Assembly: GCA_039807745.1 (NCBI GenBank)
Contig: JBDHRV010000074.1
Span: forward strand, 1 to 17,291
Direction: 5' to 3'
From: JAEUMW01 sp039807745
Lineage (GTDB): Bacteria > Pseudomonadota > Gammaproteobacteria > Burkholderiales > JAEUMW01
DNA: 17,291 nt
Made by a program: the position numbers and the translations under genes. Shown here piece by piece: positions 14,771 to 17,291 of this stretch. Under the pieces are notes generated by a model. That model searched no databases. It saw only the letters and a list, made by a program, of their open reading frames with translations, and was not told the origin of the DNA. Numbering within the stretch: the stretch's first letter is position 1; the number at the start of each line of letters is the position of its first letter.

Positions 14771-14990
14771 CAGCCTGTCGGGCTTCGTACACGCGGCAGA
14801 GCTCAAGCGTTAAGCCCTCCCGGCTAAGGTCGTCGAGAGGGCGTATGAGGATCTTGGGTCTGAGCCTGCGAAAGAGACGAGCAAGATTGCGGTTGGCCTC
14901 GTCAAGACCGCACGCCCGCTTTTGGCGCCATTCCAACTTGCTGCCGCGTTTTCAAGACCGTTTCGAGCGGGTCATTGAAATCAACAGCCA
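14771..14990. other. Gene-free stretch with possible mobile-element end
   Basis: This 220-base stretch lies between two convergent genes. CTAGCAGCCTGTCGGG at 14767-14782, overlapping the Nudix stop codon, resembles terminal repeats I remember from proteobacterial insertion sequences; no matching partner is in the window and no transposase was recognised. On the minus strand a short frame from about 14936 to 14770 (contains LARLFRRLRPKILIRPLDDL) has a protein-like composition but no identified family. A 29-codon minus-strand frame starting MAVDFNDPLETVL ends at 14902-14904. None is called as a gene. Confidence 0.25.
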
Positions 14991-16160
14991 TCACAAGTGT
15001 GCGACGAACTCGCGCCATGGCAAAGCCGTCACCCCCGGTGCGACTGCCTGCAGGCGATCGGTCGGACCCTGGTGGACGAGAAACATGTCGACGCGTGTTC
15101 CCGGCGCTCGCTTGGTCCGCACCGCATCGGCTAGCCGGCGCATGGGAGCCGCCATTGCGGGCATTACCGTTCTTCCCGCCTTGCACTCCACCAGCCGGAG
15201 AGAGCCGCCTCGTCCGGGAACCATGAAGTCCACTTCCAGGCCCTGCTCGTCGCGGAAGTGGTATAGCTCGCGACGCCGCCCCGCGTTCACTTGGCCCTTC
15301 ACGATCTCGGCGGCGATGAAGCCTTCGAACAACGCGCCGGCGGAAGGGGACTTGGCGAGCTCTGCGGCGGAGTCGATGCCGAGCAGATGACACGCGAGGC
15401 CGGAATCGGCCAGATACAGCTTGGGCGATTTGATCAGACGCTTGCCGAGGTTCTCGTAGAAGGGTGGAACGATCAGGATCTGCGCTGTCACCTCGAGGAC
15501 GCCGAGCCATTGTGAGATTGTGGGCACGCTCACGCCCAATGGCGCGGCAAGGTCGGTCTTGTTGAGTATCTGGCCATGGCGGGTTGCGAGCAGCGCGAGA
15601 AAACGCCGGAACGTCGCGAGATCCCTCACCGCGGTGATGGCACGCACGTCGCGCTCGAGATAGGTCTGCAGATAGGAACCGAACCACAACGGCGCGCTGG
15701 CGGGCCGCGCGACCGCCTCGGGGTAGCCGCCGCGCAACAGCGTCACCTTCGGAGTCTCGCGCGCGGACAACGGATAGAGCTGCAGGACAGCGGCCCGGCC
15801 GGCCATGGATTCCGTCACGCCCTGCATCAACGGAGCTTCCTGGGAACCCGTGAGCAGCCACTGACCGACCCGACGCGGTTCGCGATCGATGCGCGTGCGG
15901 ACGAAGGCGAACACCTCCGGCACGTTCTGCACCTCGTCCAGAATCGCCGGCGTCTGGACCGCATCGAGGAATCCCTGCGGGTCGGCGCGCAGCCGTGCCA
16001 CCACGTCGGGATCTTCGAGCAGGAAGTAGTCGGCCTTGGGAAAGAGGTGGCGCAGCAACGAAGTCTTGCCGGCGCGGCGCGGGCCGGTCAGCACCGTCGC
16101 CGGAAAGGCCTTGACGGCCTTCAGCAGCGGAGTTTCGAGCGCTCTGCGAACGTACTTCAT
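14991..16160 (-). CDS. AAA_14/DUF4143 family ATP-binding protein
   Basis: This 389-residue protein has the AAA_14 P-loop GPRRAGKT (about 26-33), a Walker B-like PAILDEVQNV near 70-79, LLTGSQ as sensor-type strand and the conserved GGYPEAV and SYLQTYLERDVR. A winged-helix-like region with DLAAPLGVSVPTISQWL follows. The C-terminal DUF4143 domain has VDFMV and LVECKAG, reminiscent of a restriction-endonuclease fold (D...ExK). Members are very common, usually single genes on accessory DNA, with no settled function. The ATG at 16160 fits the family start. No Shine-Dalgarno precedes it, and a promoter-like element ends only a few bases upstream, so the transcript may be leaderless. It is head-to-head with the truncated AAA ATPase. 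Confidence 0.92.
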   Translation of the reverse strand: MKYVRRALETPLLKAVKAFPATVLTGPRRAGKTSLLRHLFPKADYFLLEDPDVVARLRADPQGFLDAVQTPAILDEVQNVPEVFAFVRTRIDREPRRVGQWLLTGSQEAPLMQGVTESMAGRAAVLQLYPLSARETPKVTLLRGGYPEAVARPASAPLWFGSYLQTYLERDVRAITAVRDLATFRRFLALLATRHGQILNKTDLAAPLGVSVPTISQWLGVLEVTAQILIVPPFYENLGKRLIKSPKLYLADSGLACHLLGIDSAAELAKSPSAGALFEGFIAAEIVKGQVNAGRRRELYHFRDEQGLEVDFMVPGRGGSLRLVECKAGRTVMPAMAAPMRRLADAVRTKRAPGTRVDMFLVHQGPTDRLQAVAPGVTALPWREFVAHL

Positions 16161-16164
16161 GAAT

Positions 16165-16197
16165 GAGAAATCTAAAGTAAAACTTTAGGAATCTCAA
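16165..16197 (-). promoter_or_regulatory. Sigma-70-like promoter with overlapping dyad operator
   Basis: On the minus strand TTGAGA (16197-16192) and TAGATT (16174-16169) are separated by exactly 17 bases, matching -35 and -10 consensus at 5/6 and 4/6. The spacer is almost filled by a perfect dyad, CTAAAGT-AAA-ACTTTAG (16172-16188), extended by outer GAGA/TCTC arms (16165-16168 and 16192-16195). Transcription would start around 16162-16163, two or three bases from the ATG at 16160. The layout suggests a repressor site over the promoter and a leaderless mRNA. The local sequence is strikingly AT-rich for this window. Confidence 0.55.
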
Positions 16198-16269
16198 ATT
16201 GTAGAATCGACGCAGAGGGGTTGAGTGAGTGCATACGAAGGTAATGGGGGCGGGATGGGTGCAGTGTGA

Positions 16270-17291
16270 GGTCTCAAGGATGTGGAAGGGGCGCTTTCGC
16301 CGCAGACCGTCGCCGCTGGGTTCGAGGCGCGAACCGAAGACCGCCGCAAGAGCGAGGAAGCCAGAAGACTCCGAGAGGTCACGTTCCCGGGCCGCATGCT
16401 GGCCGGAACCGGTTCCGAATCGTGGACAGCGCTTTGGGAGGCAGCCCGCCGTTTCTCTCAGGAGCAGGCTTGTCCCGACCAAGCGTTTCCGGTTGTGGAA
16501 GACGGTGCGCGTTGCGTGCTGTGCCAGCAGGATCTCGATCACGCGGCCAGTCACAGGCTCCAGCAGTTTGAGGCTTTCGTGGCTTCGACGACGGAGCGCG
16601 AACTCCGGCAGGTGCGGGAAACCTTCACGCGGCTGCGGAGCTCCTTCACTGATCTCAGGACGACGACTGAAGCCATTGACGAGACGCTCAAGGAAATCCG
16701 CATCGAGCATGAGGCGGTGGCGGACGCGGTAGCCGCCGCGCTTGTCACGAACGAGAGCCGCCGGAAGGCCGTGGTTCTCGCCCTGACCGAAGACAAAGAC
16801 CTTCCTGCCGATTGTCCGGCCCTCGTGTCCGTTGCCCGAGATGCCGATGCGCTCGCAGAGCAGATCGAGGCGCGCGTCAAGACGCTGCGTACCAGCGCGA
16901 CTGACGAAACCCGCAAACGCGTGACCGCCGAGGCCCAGGAGTTGCGCGCCCGCAAACTGCTCGCCCAGCATGAGCCGCTCGTTCTGAACGAGATCGAGCG
17001 CAAAAAAAAGATCGCCGCCTACGGACTGTGCATCAACGACACGACTACTAACGCCATCACGCAGAAGAGCACGGCCGTCACGAAGACCGCCGTGTCGCAG
17101 AAGCTCAAGCAGCGCTTTAAGGACGAGCTGACGAATCTCGCCTTCCGCCACGTCGAGGTCGAGCTCAGGGAAGCCGGCGGAGCGGATGGCGTTCTCTATC
17201 ACAAACTCATTCTGACGCGCGCGCCCGGTGTTGAACTGCCGAAGGTGGTAAGCGAGGGCGAGCAGCGCTGCCTGTCCATAGCGGCATTCTT
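16270..17291 (+). pseudogene. 5'-truncated large AAA-family ATPase (AAA_13/RecN-like), continues past right edge
   Basis: One frame stays open for 340 codons from 16270 to the right edge. It contains LAGTGSESWTALWEAARRFS, a CxxC zinc-hook-like motif in GARCVLCQQDL (16507-16539), a long heptad-rich helical region and, at the very end, VSEGEQRCLSIAAF. That last element is the signature/Q-loop type motif preceding Walker B in AAA_13/Rad50-like ATPases. Relatives are several hundred residues long and carry the Walker A P-loop at the N-terminus; here a TGA at 16267 closes the frame shortly upstream and no P-loop is present. The only early start is GTG at 16282, with AAGGA too close to serve; ATG at 16396 is the first internal one. 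It is therefore read as the 3' part of a broken gene. Whether the 3' end is intact lies outside the window. Confidence 0.7.

Noticed and set aside
15740..15810. Possible internal deletion in the DUF4143 gene between the PLS and GGYPE motifs
   Set aside because: The spacer is short, but both flanks are in one frame and compact versions of this region are known in the family.
14902..17202. 766-residue open frame on the minus strand
   Set aside because: It runs antisense to the AAA ATPase fragment and out of frame through the DUF4143 gene. Both have clear homology in other frames.
1..17291. tRNA, rRNA or CRISPR elements
   Set aside because: No cloverleaf, conserved rRNA stretch or regularly spaced direct repeats were seen on either strand.

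Overview
The window comes from a high-GC (roughly two thirds G+C) Gram-negative bacterium, most likely a betaproteobacterium. The evidence is an ada/alkB-type repair operon with an intermediate 2OG-Fe(II) oxygenase, a SatP-type acetate permease, a zinc-ribbon Nudix protein and Sec-type signal peptides. No rRNA, tRNA, CRISPR array or intact insertion sequence was recognised. Assignment below phylum or class level is inference.

Layout. (1) 1-1965, minus strand: an alkylation-repair operon, ada -> remnant of a 2OG-Fe(II) oxygenase -> alkB (cut by the left edge), preceded by a very good match to the Escherichia coli Ada box. (2) 2134-6120, plus strand, divergent from ada: an acetate-uptake module made of a SatP-family permease, an exported single-Cache protein and an 897-residue acyl-CoA synthetase (NDP-forming)/GNAT fusion. 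(3) 6213-8910, plus strand: a stand-alone SufU-like Fe-S scaffold protein, then two ATP-grasp-like genes overlapping by ATGA, an uncharacterised ligase-like pair and the best candidate here for undescribed biochemistry. (4) 8964-11297, minus strand: a KANL3/Tex30-like alpha/beta hydrolase, an amidohydrolase pseudogene lacking its middle, and an alpha/beta hydrolase-fold protein whose nucleophile elbow has Gly in place of Ser. (5) 11576-13992, minus strand: a MoxR-like AAA+ ATPase followed by a DUF2201-type protein carrying both a HEALH zinc-peptidase motif and a DTSGS MIDAS motif. (6) 14213-14770: a Nudix hydrolase. (7) 14991-17291: an AAA_14/DUF4143 ATPase with a promoter-overlapping dyad, head-to-head with a fragment of a large coiled-coil AAA ATPase that has no N-terminus and runs off the right edge.

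How the genes fit together: Ada and AlkB are inducible direct-reversal repair enzymes. SatP would bring acetate in, the Cache protein could bind small carboxylates in the periplasm, and the synthetase/GNAT fusion could use or sense acetyl-CoA and acetylate proteins. The MoxR/DUF2201 pair looks like an ATPase with a VWA partner.

A recurring theme is gene damage. Two genes have lost their central portion with a frame change while keeping recognisable N- and C-termini, a third has lost its 5' half, and a strong Shine-Dalgarno at the end of the sufU-like gene leads only to aborted reading frames. This may be real gene decay or an assembly effect; the sequence alone cannot decide.
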